Shown here: positions 18,299 through 26,833 of the stretch, one piece after another | Numbering within the stretch: the stretch's first letter is position 1 | Layout of the letters: each line of letters begins with the position of its first letter | Assembly: GCF_003367245.1 (NCBI RefSeq) | Contig: NZ_QRGR01000004.1 | Location: 62,001 to 126,000 of the forward strand | Reading direction: 5' to 3' | Source: Pontibacter diazotrophicus | GTDB taxonomy: Bacteria; Bacteroidota; Bacteroidia; Cytophagales; Hymenobacteraceae | DNA: 64,000 nucleotides | The notes under the pieces: generated by a model | Databases searched by the model: none | Told to the model about the DNA's origin: nothing | Seen by the model: only the letters and a program-made list of their open reading frames with translations | Program-made: the position numbers and the translations under genes

Positions 18299-18490
18299 AC
18301 GTGTTGTCAGGTGAGTTTATCAAGTATAGCTAAAAAGTTTTTAAATTCATTGCTTTTATTGCCACAACTTAAATAAATATATGAGGAAACGACAATAAAA
18401 GTGCTTCTTCACTCATAAAACGCAACTTGGTTAAGATGTACCTACATAAAATATAAGTGTGGATCTTAATCTTTTTGTTGCCCTCTCTTA

Positions 18491-18526
18491 AAAGAAAAGA
18501 GCCACATTTGAGTGGCTCTTTTCTTT
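18491..18526 (-). terminator. Intrinsic terminator downstream of the mmcQ remnant
   Basis: Perfect 15-base arms (18491-18505 and 18512-18526), A-rich on one side and T-rich on the other. It lies about 60 bases past the end of the minus-strand 54-residue gene / mmcQ pair and would end that transcript. Confidence 0.8.
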
Positions 18527-18587
18527 AGCTATTGTTAAAATCTATCTCCTGCTTTACCTTCTTTGTTAGTTTAACCCATACCAGCTT

Positions 18588-18888
18588 TTAAGAATCATCT
18601 ATCCAAATTTGAAGAAGTTGCTCGGGCAATCCGGCTTCCGGCAGTATTGTGTTCCAATGCAGTTTGCTTATATGATATCCCGGTGACACTTGCGGATACT
18701 GCTCCCGCAGCTCTACCGCCTTCTCAGGGGGCACATTTCAGGCTAATGCCTTTGTCGTAATTAGCAAGGCTGCACAAGGAGAACATTTTGCCTCCCACCT
18801 TAAAAACAAGTGTGTCATCATCAAAAGGAAATTCTTCTGTTGTACCGGGTTTAACTAAGCAATATGTTCTGAAAGCCTCAATATGCAC
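18588..18888 (-). pseudogene. MmcQ/YjbR (DUF419) family gene with a one-base frameshift
   Basis: Translation from GTG at 18888 gives HIEAFRTYCLVKPG, FPFDDDTLVFKVGGKMF and SLKCAP, a clear MmcQ/YjbR N-terminal half, then meets TGA. Shifting by one base at a run of five C restores the rest: EKAVELREQYPQVSPGYH, then LHWNTILPEAGLPEQL, ending at a TAA at 18588. Removing one C would give an intact protein of about 100 residues of the expected length. The start lies two bases after the stop of the upstream 54-residue gene, so they form a unit. Three explanations are possible: a genuine recent pseudogene, an assembly error in the homopolymer, or +1 frameshifting at CCC-TGA. Confidence 0.85.
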
Positions 18889-18890
18889 TG

Positions 18891-19055
18891 TTACCAGTGG
18901 GTGATGATGAAGTAAATAATGCAAGCCAGGAACATCCCCATGGAGATCTTGTTGATAGTGTGCATGGCGCGCAGGTTGAAATTAGTTTTACGACTGGAGT
19001 CTTTTTTGCGGAAGAAATAGTTGCCTACTTCAGAGAAATCAAATAATCCCTTCAT
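18891..19055 (-). CDS. Small DUF6728-like membrane protein
   Basis: A 54-residue ORF from an ATG at 19055 starts MKGLFDFSEVGNYFFRKK, continues with NFNLRAMHTINKIS, and ends with one transmembrane helix (MGMFLACIIYFIITHW). The pattern, with a basic aromatic N-terminus and the invariant-looking 'MHTINKIS' before a single helix, fits a short family conserved in Bacteroidota that I recall as DUF6728. The number should be confirmed. The function is unknown. It is immediately upstream of the mmcQ-like remnant. Confidence 0.75.
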   Translation of the reverse strand: MKGLFDFSEVGNYFFRKKDSSRKTNFNLRAMHTINKISMGMFLACIIYFIITHW

Positions 19056-19210
19056 ATAATGTTTCAGTTAGTAGTTATCAAATGCCTGTAACGCAAAGGC
19101 TATAGTATTAGCTCTCGCTCCACACTATAATATAAACATAACCGGGAATAAAAAGATTGCTTTTTAATGCGATTGAAGCAAATAAAATACAAACCCTTAC
19201 TCCCTCCTAA

Positions 19211-21184
19211 TTAGTCCTCTAACCGCACAGGCTCAATCCATTTATCATCCTCCCGTATCAGCTCAATCAGCTCATCCACAGCTCGGTCGGCAGGCACAGC
19301 CTTTTTGATGACAGTTTGCCCACGGTAGAGGGCGATTTTGTCTTTTCCTACACCTACATAGCCATAATCCGCGTCCGCCATTTCGCCGGGGCCATTTACA
19401 ATACAACCCATGATGCCGATCTTAACACCTTTCAAGTGATCGGTGCGCTTGCGGATCATGGCAGTGGTTTCCTGTAAATCAAACAAGGTGCGGCCGCAGC
19501 TAGGGCAGCTGATATACTCTGTCTTGCTCATGCGGGTACGGGCCGCCTGCAATATTCCAAAGCTGAGGCTGTTGTACTGTCCGATCGTTTGCAGCCACTC
19601 CCCTTTCTCCTGCTCAGTAAGCAGCTCAGTACCTAACATGATACCATCACCAAGTCCGTCTATCAGTAAACCACCCACATCAGTGGCAGCATACAGTTGT
19701 ATCTCGTCAGGCGAAAGTTGGCCATAGGACCGCTTTATGATGCAGGGCGTCTGTACGCCATTGTTCATCAGTCGGAAAAAGCATTTTCGCAGCTCCGGCA
19801 TTGCATGCTCGTTGCTGGTTTGCAGCATAAGTATCGCCGTCTTATCCTGCTTCAGGCGCTCTAACAGTTCGTTTGTCAGCTCACTGATAGAAAGTTGAAT
19901 AAAATTTAGTGTGTCATGCCGATCCACGCTCCTCAGATACTGGTCCGCATGCAGCAGCGGATGGCGGTCCTTTCTTTCTTCAGCCGTTAGCCAGGCATCA
20001 TAATTCACAATCTCCTTCAGGCCATTTGGCAGCATAAAGCTGATAGGAGTATCTCCTGTGTAGATAAAGTCTGCTCCCTGATCATTCATATTGAATTTAT
20101 CGAGCAGCATGGAGTACAGGTGGCCCACGCATTTTAGGTCGGCATACTGCACTTCAGTCAGGCGGCTCAGGTCGGCCACCACACGCGGCACATTAAGCCC
20201 TCCCAGGTTTCCCACCTCTGCTGTCTCCCTACGGTGATACTGGAACGGGTTGATAGGGACGTTACACACAGGTTTCATAGGCGTAGCCTTTTTTGCACGA
20301 TGCCTGTAACGGTCAATAAGTGCTTTGGCCACCGGAGCCTCTGCCTCAGGCGCTTCAGTTAGCGAAACACGCACCGTGTCCCCTAATCCATCCTCCAGCA
20401 AAGTGCCAATGCCCACAGCCGATTTTATACGTCCGTCTTCCGCTTCGCCAGCCTCTGTTACGCCTAGGTGGAGCGGGTAAGGCTGCATACCTTCTTCCTC
20501 CAGCTTCTGCACCAGCAGACGGTACGCCTGTACCATCACCTGCGTGTTGGAAGCTTTCATGGAGATAACGATGTCATAATAGCCTTCATCCTCGCAGATA
20601 CGCAGAAACTCCAGCGCACTCTCCACCATGCCCAGCGGAGTATCGCCATAGCGGCTCAGGATGCGATCAGACAAAGAACCGTGGTTAGTACCGATGCGCA
20701 TGGCCGTGCCATGTTCCTTACAGATTCGAACGAGCGGCACAAAGCGCTCCCGGATACGGTCCAGTTCTGCCTGGTAGGAAGCATCGTCGTACTCAATTAC
20801 CTGGAACTTCTTTTTGTCAGCATAATTACCCGGATTCACACGGACCTTCTCTACAATACGTGCCGCTACCTCAGCAGCATTCGGAGTAAAGTGGATGTCG
20901 GCAATAAGAGGCACGTTATACCCCCGCTTGCTTAACTCCTCCTTGATATTTTTGAGGTTCTCAGCTTCTTTTATACTCGGCGCCGTGATACGTATATACT
21001 CGCATCCCGCCTCTATCATGCGGATGCACTGCTCCACAGAACCCATAGTATCCATGGTGTCTACCGTCGTCATCGACTGTACCCGTATGGGGTAATCACC
21101 ACCCATTGGCAAACCGCCAATGTTCACCACGCGGGTTTTTCTGCGTTCGTAAGCTGTAAGGCTTGGGCAATAAGATTTGTTCAT
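19211..21184 (-). CDS. ispG: 4-hydroxy-3-methylbut-2-en-1-yl diphosphate synthase
   Basis: Penultimate enzyme of the MEP isoprenoid pathway, converting MEcPP to HMBPP with a [4Fe-4S] cluster. At 657 residues it is the long form known from plants, chlamydiae and Bacteroidota. The N-terminal TIM barrel (RVNIGGLPMGG, VQSMTTVDT, ADIHFTPN, RVNPGNYA) is followed by a large central insert of about 250 residues and then the cluster domain. That domain carries the ligand cysteines in YISCPSCGRTLFDLQ and a third in GIMGCIVNGPGE. Upstream is a well-formed promoter; the 54-residue gene follows 155 bases downstream on the same strand. Confidence 0.97.
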   Translation of the reverse strand: MNKSYCPSLTAYERRKTRVVNIGGLPMGGDYPIRVQSMTTVDTMDTMGSVEQCIRMIEAGCEYIRITAPSIKEAENLKNIKEELSKRGYNVPLIADIHFTPNAAEVAARIVEKVRVNPGNYADKKKFQVIEYDDASYQAELDRIRERFVPLVRICKEHGTAMRIGTNHGSLSDRILSRYGDTPLGMVESALEFLRICEDEGYYDIVISMKASNTQVMVQAYRLLVQKLEEEGMQPYPLHLGVTEAGEAEDGRIKSAVGIGTLLEDGLGDTVRVSLTEAPEAEAPVAKALIDRYRHRAKKATPMKPVCNVPINPFQYHRRETAEVGNLGGLNVPRVVADLSRLTEVQYADLKCVGHLYSMLLDKFNMNDQGADFIYTGDTPISFMLPNGLKEIVNYDAWLTAEERKDRHPLLHADQYLRSVDRHDTLNFIQLSISELTNELLERLKQDKTAILMLQTSNEHAMPELRKCFFRLMNNGVQTPCIIKRSYGQLSPDEIQLYAATDVGGLLIDGLGDGIMLGTELLTEQEKGEWLQTIGQYNSLSFGILQAARTRMSKTEYISCPSCGRTLFDLQETTAMIRKRTDHLKGVKIGIMGCIVNGPGEMADADYGYVGVGKDKIALYRGQTVIKKAVPADRAVDELIELIREDDKWIEPVRLED

Positions 21185-21215
21185 AAAGAAAAATGCGTCA
21201 GCTCGTCTCTTTAAC

Positions 21216-21246
21216 TAAAGATATACCTGCTTTGTTCAAAGGCAAA
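21216..21246 (-). promoter_or_regulatory. ispG promoter (Bacteroidota consensus)
   Basis: On the minus strand, TTTG at 21246-21243 and TATCTTTA at 21223-21216 are separated by 19 bases, one mismatch from the TTTG-N19-TAnnTTTG consensus. It lies 31 bases upstream of the ispG ATG. Confidence 0.7.
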
Positions 21247-21304
21247 TTACGTAAATTTAACACGATTATCCTTATAAGGCTTATTATAGTGGCAGGGTAT
21301 AAAG

Positions 21305-21823
21305 ATGGAAAACAAACCAATCGCGATTTTAGGCAGCGCCCGGCGGGAGAGTGATACTAAAAAGCTGGTCGAGGTGCTATTCCCTGAAAACACCGTAAAA
21401 GTGCTGGACCTGCTGGATTATCATGTTTGCCCCTACAGCTACTCCGGCCAGTATCCGGCAGCCGATCAGTTCCTGCAGGTGATGGAAGAGATATTACTCC
21501 ATAAGCAGGTAATTTTCGCCACACCGGTATACTGGTATGCCATGAGCGGCCTGATGAAAACGTTCTTCGACAGGTTAACAGACATTATTACAGTTCAGAA
21601 AAGCCTTGGCAGGAGATTGGCCGGTAAGGAGACTCTCCTGCTGGCGATCGGCTCTGACGAGGAGTTGCCTCCGGGTTTTGAGAAACCCTTTGAGCGTACT
21701 TCTGATTACTTTGGCATGACGTATAAAGCCTGTTACTATTGCCCTACTCATGCCATTCACGTACAATCGGTTAGCCGTGAAGGTTTTCTTAAAGCTTTGA
21801 ATTCAGAACTACACTATAGATAA
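21305..21823 (+). CDS. Flavodoxin-like NAD(P)H-dependent reductase
   Basis: 172 residues with the flavodoxin fold: FMN phosphate loop GSARRESDTKKL near residues 10-21, the central ATPVYWYAMSGLMKTFFDR motif of the NADPH-dependent FMN reductase / flavodoxin_2 families, and a C-terminal pair of cysteines (KACYYC). It is probably an FMN-dependent oxidoreductase or quinone reductase. It is divergent from ispG and followed after 17 bases by a small hypothetical gene in the same direction. Confidence 0.85.
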   Translation: MENKPIAILGSARRESDTKKLVEVLFPENTVKVLDLLDYHVCPYSYSGQYPAADQFLQVMEEILLHKQVIFATPVYWYAMSGLMKTFFDRLTDIITVQKSLGRRLAGKETLLLAIGSDEELPPGFEKPFERTSDYFGMTYKACYYCPTHAIHVQSVSREGFLKALNSELHYR

Positions 21824-21840
21824 CTAAGAATATGATACAT

Positions 21841-22197
21841 ATGAGAACGTTTTTCCCGAAAACTGCCCCAGAGAAACTGCACGCCCTGTTAGCATGGAGT
21901 AAACTACGACAGGAGCAGCTAACAGAGGCTGTTTCTGTTACAAAGGACACTGTCACAGAATTCCTGATGCGGCAAATTGAGCGTGGCAACTGGAAAGAAG
22001 TACAGGAAGTGCTGCGGGGAAAACCCATGACGAAAGCCGGAAAATTTCTGCTGGAAGAACTGCGGGACAGTGTAGCAACAAAATTAATTGTCCGACTTGG
22101 GCTACGCAAGGTAATTGCCGTTGGGCTTGCAGTGGTGCTCCTGCCACTTATTTTCGCTAAAGTAGCCGGCCAGTTAATGAGTAAAGTGAGGCAGTAA
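21841..22197 (+). CDS. Hypothetical protein with C-terminal hydrophobic segment
   Basis: 118 residues from the ATG at 21841; the frame also opens three codons earlier. The protein is basic and helical, with a hydrophobic stretch near the end (VIAVGLAVVLLPLIFAKVAG). I recognise no family. Its position 17 bases after the flavodoxin gene and before a strong terminator supports a real operon partner. Confidence 0.6.
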   Translation: MRTFFPKTAPEKLHALLAWSKLRQEQLTEAVSVTKDTVTEFLMRQIERGNWKEVQEVLRGKPMTKAGKFLLEELRDSVATKLIVRLGLRKVIAVGLAVVLLPLIFAKVAGQLMSKVRQ

Positions 22198-22280
22198 CAA
22201 TAATCAATACACAAACATATCTATCTGTTATACAGTATATTACTATAACACAACGAAAAAACCGCTTTAATCATAGTTAT

Positions 22281-22318
22281 AAACAACAAAAGCACCCGAG
22301 GGGGTGCTTTTGTTGTTT
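22281..22318. terminator. Bidirectional terminator
   Basis: Perfect 17-base arms (22281-22297 and 22302-22318) with a four-base loop and A/T-rich flanks sit between the convergent hypothetical gene and glnN. Confidence 0.9.
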
Positions 22319-22340
22319 ATATTGATAGAATAAATAATGA

Positions 22341-24530
22341 TTAATGCAGGAATAGCAATTCACGGTACTTCACCAGTGGCCAGTCTTCATCATCCACCAT
22401 CAGTTCGAGCTTATCTACGCTGTAGCGTATTTTATCGAAGAAGCTGAAGATGTTCTCATTATACATGATGGCACGATCACGGGCATCCTCTACCTTGTTG
22501 GCTACCTTGCGGGCCTCCACCATGTCATTTACATTCTGCTGGATAGAAGAAATGTGCCGCGACATTGTTTTGATGGCTTCCACTGTTGACCTTGTGTACT
22601 CATCTTCCAGCCCAAGTTCTTTCAGACCGCGCACGTTCTGGATCAGCTTGTTCTGGTAAGCAATAGCAGTAGGAATAACATGGTTCACAGCAAGGTCACC
22701 CATGGTACGGGCTTCAATCTGTATCTTTTTCATATATTCCTCCAGCAGGATCTCATGGCGGGCAGCTAGTTCTACCTCTGTAAAGATGCCGTGCCTGGTG
22801 TACAGTGCTTTCACTTCCTCCCGGTCATATACATCCAGTGCACGCGGTGTGCTCTTGATGTTAGAAAGCCCACGCTTTTCAGCTTCCTGTGCCCATTCTT
22901 CGGAGTAACCGTTGCCTTCAAAACGCACGGCTTTAGATTGTGCTACTAAATCGCGCAGCACCTGAATAATGGCTACTTCTTTCTTCGTACCCTCTTCGAT
23001 CAGGTTATCTACTTTATGGCGGAATTCAATCAGCTGATCAGCCACCATTGTATTAAGGGCCGTCATCGGAGAAGAAGTGTTGGCAGAAGAACCTACCGCA
23101 CGGAATTCAAACTTATTACCTGTGAAGGCAAATGGCGAAGTACGGTTTCTGTCGGTGTTATCAAGCAATACCTCCGGGATTCTGTCTATTCCCAGTTTCA
23201 GGTACATGTTATCGCCTTTCTCAATCGGAATTTTAGAAGTGCGCTCAAACTCATCTAATACAGCTGTCAGCTGCTGGCCAATAAATACGGACATGATAGC
23301 TGGTGGCGCTTCATTGGCTCCCAGGCGGTGGTCGTTGCTGGCAGAGGCGATGCTGGCACGTAAAAGGTCAGCATACTTGTTTACAGCCGCAATAGTATTG
23401 ATGAAGAACGTCAGGAACTGAAGGTTCTCTTTTGGCTTTTTACCAGGCCCTAACAAATTTACACCAGTGTTGGTGCTCATTGCCCAGTTGTTGTGCTTAC
23501 CACTACCGTTTACACCTTTAAATGGCTTCTCATGAAGTAATACTTTAAACCCATGGCGCTCTGCCACATGGTCCATAATGTCCATTAGCAACTGGTTGTG
23601 GTCAACAGCAAGGTTGGCATCTTCAAAGGTAGGCGCACACTCAAACTGATGGGGAGCCACCTCGTTGTGGCGGGTTCTCAATGGAATACCCAATCGCAGC
23701 GCAGAACGCTCGAAGTCAAGCATAAAGGCGTGTACACGCGTTGGGATGCTTCCGAAATAATGATCTTCCAGCTGCTGTCCTTTAGCAGGTGAATGGCCAA
23801 ACAGCGTACGGCCGGAAATAACAAGGTCAGGACGAGCCTCATACAAAGCACGGTCTACGAGGAAATATTCCTGCTCTATACCCAAGGTAGTATTTACCTT
23901 GTTTACATCCTTATCAAAGTACTGGCAAACAGGTACAGCGGCATCGTTCAACAGCTTGATTGACTTTAACAAAGGCGTCTTATAGTCCAGTGCCTCACCC
24001 GTATATGCCACAAAAATAGTAGGAATACAAAGGGTTTTAATTCCGGCATTGTCGATTAGGAAGGCCGGTGAAGACGGATCCCATGCACTATAGCCACGAG
24101 CCTCGAACGTGTTTCGGATACCACCGCTCGGGAAAGAAGAAGCATCCGGCTCCTGCTGCACAAGAGCACTGCCTTTAAAATTCTCGATGGCTTCACCATC
24201 ACTTGTCAGGTCAAAGAAAGAGTCATGCTTTTCAGCTGTGGCACCTGTAAGGGGCTGGAACCAGTGCGTATAGTGCGTAGCACCTTTGCTCATGGACCAG
24301 GTTCTCATGGCAGATGCTACGGCATCAGCCAAATCGCGATCCACCTTTTCACCAGCATCGATTGTGCGGCGCAGACGCTTATAATTGTCGGAAGACATAG
24401 TGGAACGCATTTGTTCGTTGTTGAATACGTTCTCACCGAAATATTCAGATATTTTTTGTGAAGGGAGGACCACTTCACTTCGTTTTCGCTGGCTTACAAA
24501 TTCCAGCGCTTTAAAGCGTAGTTTTGACAT
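22341..24530 (-). CDS. glnN: Glutamine synthetase, type III
   Basis: Makes glutamine from glutamate, ammonia and ATP. At 729 residues it is the large GSIII form typical of Bacteroidota. GSIII motifs are visible: NTFEARGYSAWDPSSPAFL, GIEQEYFLVD, RHNEVAPHQFECAP, LHEKPFKGVNGSGKHNNW and NRTSPFAFTGNKFEFRAVG. The C-terminal helical domain completes it. It is monocistronic with a well-formed housekeeping promoter. No PII or ammonium transporter gene lies next to it. Confidence 0.97.
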   Translation of the reverse strand: MSKLRFKALEFVSQRKRSEVVLPSQKISEYFGENVFNNEQMRSTMSSDNYKRLRRTIDAGEKVDRDLADAVASAMRTWSMSKGATHYTHWFQPLTGATAEKHDSFFDLTSDGEAIENFKGSALVQQEPDASSFPSGGIRNTFEARGYSAWDPSSPAFLIDNAGIKTLCIPTIFVAYTGEALDYKTPLLKSIKLLNDAAVPVCQYFDKDVNKVNTTLGIEQEYFLVDRALYEARPDLVISGRTLFGHSPAKGQQLEDHYFGSIPTRVHAFMLDFERSALRLGIPLRTRHNEVAPHQFECAPTFEDANLAVDHNQLLMDIMDHVAERHGFKVLLHEKPFKGVNGSGKHNNWAMSTNTGVNLLGPGKKPKENLQFLTFFINTIAAVNKYADLLRASIASASNDHRLGANEAPPAIMSVFIGQQLTAVLDEFERTSKIPIEKGDNMYLKLGIDRIPEVLLDNTDRNRTSPFAFTGNKFEFRAVGSSANTSSPMTALNTMVADQLIEFRHKVDNLIEEGTKKEVAIIQVLRDLVAQSKAVRFEGNGYSEEWAQEAEKRGLSNIKSTPRALDVYDREEVKALYTRHGIFTEVELAARHEILLEEYMKKIQIEARTMGDLAVNHVIPTAIAYQNKLIQNVRGLKELGLEDEYTRSTVEAIKTMSRHISSIQQNVNDMVEARKVANKVEDARDRAIMYNENIFSFFDKIRYSVDKLELMVDDEDWPLVKYRELLFLH

Positions 24531-24561
24531 GAGTTTAGAGAGAGTTTTGTTTTAAGAGTAG

Positions 24562-24591
24562 CAAAGATATAGAGAAAAATCACATTGCAAA
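24562..24591 (-). promoter_or_regulatory. glnN promoter (Bacteroidota consensus)
   Basis: On the minus strand, TTTG at 24591-24588 and a perfect TATCTTTG at 24569-24562 are separated by 18 bases, 32 bases upstream of the glnN ATG. Confidence 0.75.
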
Positions 24592-24800
24592 CTTGTAGAG
24601 GTTAAAAAATCAGGGGGATCTACGAAAATTTGCACCTGTTTCTACTAAATCACCTATAATTTAGCAGGGTTATGCCAAAAATTTAAGTTGTTTGATTATA
24701 ACTACCCTATGATTGCTATATCCCCTGTCTTTTTTGTGCCTGCCTTATATATAGCTGAAATATTATAGCTACTTAATTAACAATGGCCTCGTATATACCT

Positions 24801-24808
24801 TAAATTTG
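24801..24808 (+). promoter_or_regulatory. -7 box abutting the sulfatase start (TAAATTTG)
   Basis: A perfect TAnnTTTG ends five bases before the GTG start codon at 24813. If used, transcription would begin at or within a few bases of the start codon and produce a leaderless or nearly leaderless mRNA. No clean -33 TTTG is visible. Confidence 0.4.
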
Positions 24809-24812
24809 CAGT

Positions 24813-26657
24813 GTGAAAAAACCTTTCATTTATCAGCCGCTGTACTTCTTTTTTTGGGTGCTGTACTTTATAGTTGCCAGGGCCCTGTTTTTACTATACC
24901 ACACAAAGCGTAGCTCTGAACTTACCACACCAGAAATTCTGGACACCTTTATTTTCGGCCTGCGGCTGGACTTTTCATTTACAGCCTACGTCTGTGCCAT
25001 TCCTTTTTTCTCCTTGTTGGTCTTTGCTTTGTGGCCCAGGCTTAGGGTGCAGGGTTTTATACATGTGTACACTTTTACTTTATTGGTGCTTTTATCGCTG
25101 CTGCTTGCAGCGGACTTAGAACTCTACACGTACTGGGGCTTCCGGCTGGATGCTACGCCACTGCAGTACCTGAACACCCCCGGCGAAATGGCCGCCTCAG
25201 CTGCCGCCGCTCCTCTGTTCCTGCTGTTGCTGTTTATTATGATTCTCAGCAGCGCATCGGTTATCGTATACAGGCTGTTTTTCGATCTGAAGAAGTTCAA
25301 TTCACCGCAAAACAAAAGGAAATATAGCATTCTGTCACTTCTCTACCTGGCTTTGCTTGTGCTGCCTATGCGCGGCGGAGTGCAGCAGATCCCTATCAAT
25401 CAGAGTGTGGCATACTTCTCGAGCAAGCCTTATGCTAATCATGCCGGGTTAAATATGCCCTGGAATCTGATGCATGACCTGATAAAGTACAGGAAGACTA
25501 GCAAGAATCCATATAAGTATATGTCACCAGAGGAGGCAGCGCAACGGGTACAACTCCTCTACGGCGCTACTACTTTCACCAGTACAGTTCAACAATATAT
25601 TGCTGCAACAAAGCCCAACGTACTGCTTATCATACTGGAAAGCTATACAGCTAAGTTTGTAGAAAGTCTTGGTGGCGAGCAGGGTGTTACACCAAACTTA
25701 GATAGGATTGCTGCTGAGGGTATAAGCTTTACTAACATCTACGCCAGCGGGGATAGAAGTGAGAAAGGTATGGTTGCGCTGTTAAGCGGATACCCGGTGC
25801 AAACTACCACTTCTATCATCAAAACACCTAAAAAAACAGCGAAGCTGCCCCAGCTCAGTAAAGTATTTAAGCAGCAGCACTACAGCACCAGCTACTACTA
25901 TGGAGGAGAGCTGGAATTTGCTAATATCAAATCGTATCTCATGAATGGTGCTTATGACCGCCTCATCGCTAAAGATGATTTCCCGGCCAGCAGTTATAAC
26001 TCAAAATGGGGCGCGCACGACCATGTTTTGTTCGAACGTGTACTGCATGACTTAAAGCAGGAACACAACCCGTTCTTTACAACAGTCTATACCCTGAGCA
26101 GCCATGAGCCATTTGAAATTCCGATCGAACCAGTTTTCAACGGGGATGACGAGGAGGCGGAGTTCCGGAACAGTGTATATTATACAGACCAGGCGTTAGG
26201 CAAATTTATAAAGCAGGCAAAGCAGGAGCCCTGGTGGCAAAATACCATCGTGGTTATTACCGCTGATCATGGCCATATCATGCCGGGCAACGATCCACCA
26301 TATGCTGCTTCAAAATACCATATTCCATTTGTACTAACAGGAGGAGCTATCACAGAGAAAGGTGTTAAAGTAATGACAATAGGCTCTCAGACAGACATTG
26401 CGGCTACATTACTAGCAAAGCTGAACCTGGCGCACCAAGACTTTACCTGGAGCCGTGATTTACTTAAACCCAATCCGGATCCTTTTGCATTTTATGTCTT
26501 CAAAGATGGTTTCGGTTATGTCACACCCCGGGGCATCCTTACATTCGACAATAACGCACAGCAGCTTATCACTTCAGATACTGGTGTTACGGAAGATCAA
26601 TTGAGAACCGGTAAAGCCTACATGCAGTACTCTTTTGAAGACTTTGTAAGGAAATAG
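24813..26657 (+). CDS. LTA-synthase-type membrane sulfatase (phosphoglycerol/phosphoethanolamine transferase fold)
   Basis: 614 residues with about five N-terminal transmembrane helices (residues 1-190) and an extracytoplasmic sulfatase-fold domain. Metal-site elements are NVLLIILESYTAKF (Glu), a nucleophile region ASGDRSEKGMVALLSGYP, and ITADHGHIMPG (Asp-His and His). The nucleophile position, usually Thr in LtaS and EptA, appears to be Ser here, though alignment by eye is uncertain. Gram-negative relatives modify lipids or glycans in the periplasm; no lipoteichoic acid is expected. The start is GTG at 24813, giving the expected MKKPFIYQPLYF. Confidence 0.88.
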   Translation: MKKPFIYQPLYFFFWVLYFIVARALFLLYHTKRSSELTTPEILDTFIFGLRLDFSFTAYVCAIPFFSLLVFALWPRLRVQGFIHVYTFTLLVLLSLLLAADLELYTYWGFRLDATPLQYLNTPGEMAASAAAAPLFLLLLFIMILSSASVIVYRLFFDLKKFNSPQNKRKYSILSLLYLALLVLPMRGGVQQIPINQSVAYFSSKPYANHAGLNMPWNLMHDLIKYRKTSKNPYKYMSPEEAAQRVQLLYGATTFTSTVQQYIAATKPNVLLIILESYTAKFVESLGGEQGVTPNLDRIAAEGISFTNIYASGDRSEKGMVALLSGYPVQTTTSIIKTPKKTAKLPQLSKVFKQQHYSTSYYYGGELEFANIKSYLMNGAYDRLIAKDDFPASSYNSKWGAHDHVLFERVLHDLKQEHNPFFTTVYTLSSHEPFEIPIEPVFNGDDEEAEFRNSVYYTDQALGKFIKQAKQEPWWQNTIVVITADHGHIMPGNDPPYAASKYHIPFVLTGGAITEKGVKVMTIGSQTDIAATLLAKLNLAHQDFTWSRDLLKPNPDPFAFYVFKDGFGYVTPRGILTFDNNAQQLITSDTGVTEDQLRTGKAYMQYSFEDFVRK

Positions 26658-26778
26658 TGCCTGTTGTTTAAGTATAAAGCATTCAGCGTTGTCGCTATAC
26701 AAGCTTTTTACAGGCATTATCACTTTAACAAACCTGCAACTAATTCTTTAACTCTCAACCCTTTACTTGTGCTGCCTT

Positions 26779-26797
26779 TTGGCAACAGGATTGCAAT
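26779..26797 (+). promoter_or_regulatory. Sigma-54-like -24/-12 element upstream of mtaB
   Basis: TTGGCA-N6-TTGCA fits the sigma-54 consensus, with GG and GC 12 bases apart, and lies about 40 bases before the mtaB ATG. A housekeeping -7 box lies just downstream, so the gene may have two promoters. Confidence 0.5.
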
Positions 26798-26815
26798 AGT
26801 AAGGCAGAAAATTCT

Positions 26816-26823
26816 TATCTTTG
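26816..26823 (+). promoter_or_regulatory. mtaB -7 box (TATCTTTG)
   Basis: A perfect TAnnTTTG lies 10 bases upstream of the mtaB ATG, with an ATTG 22 bases before it. It would give a very short leader. Confidence 0.6.
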
Positions 26824-26833
26824 CACCCTGATT

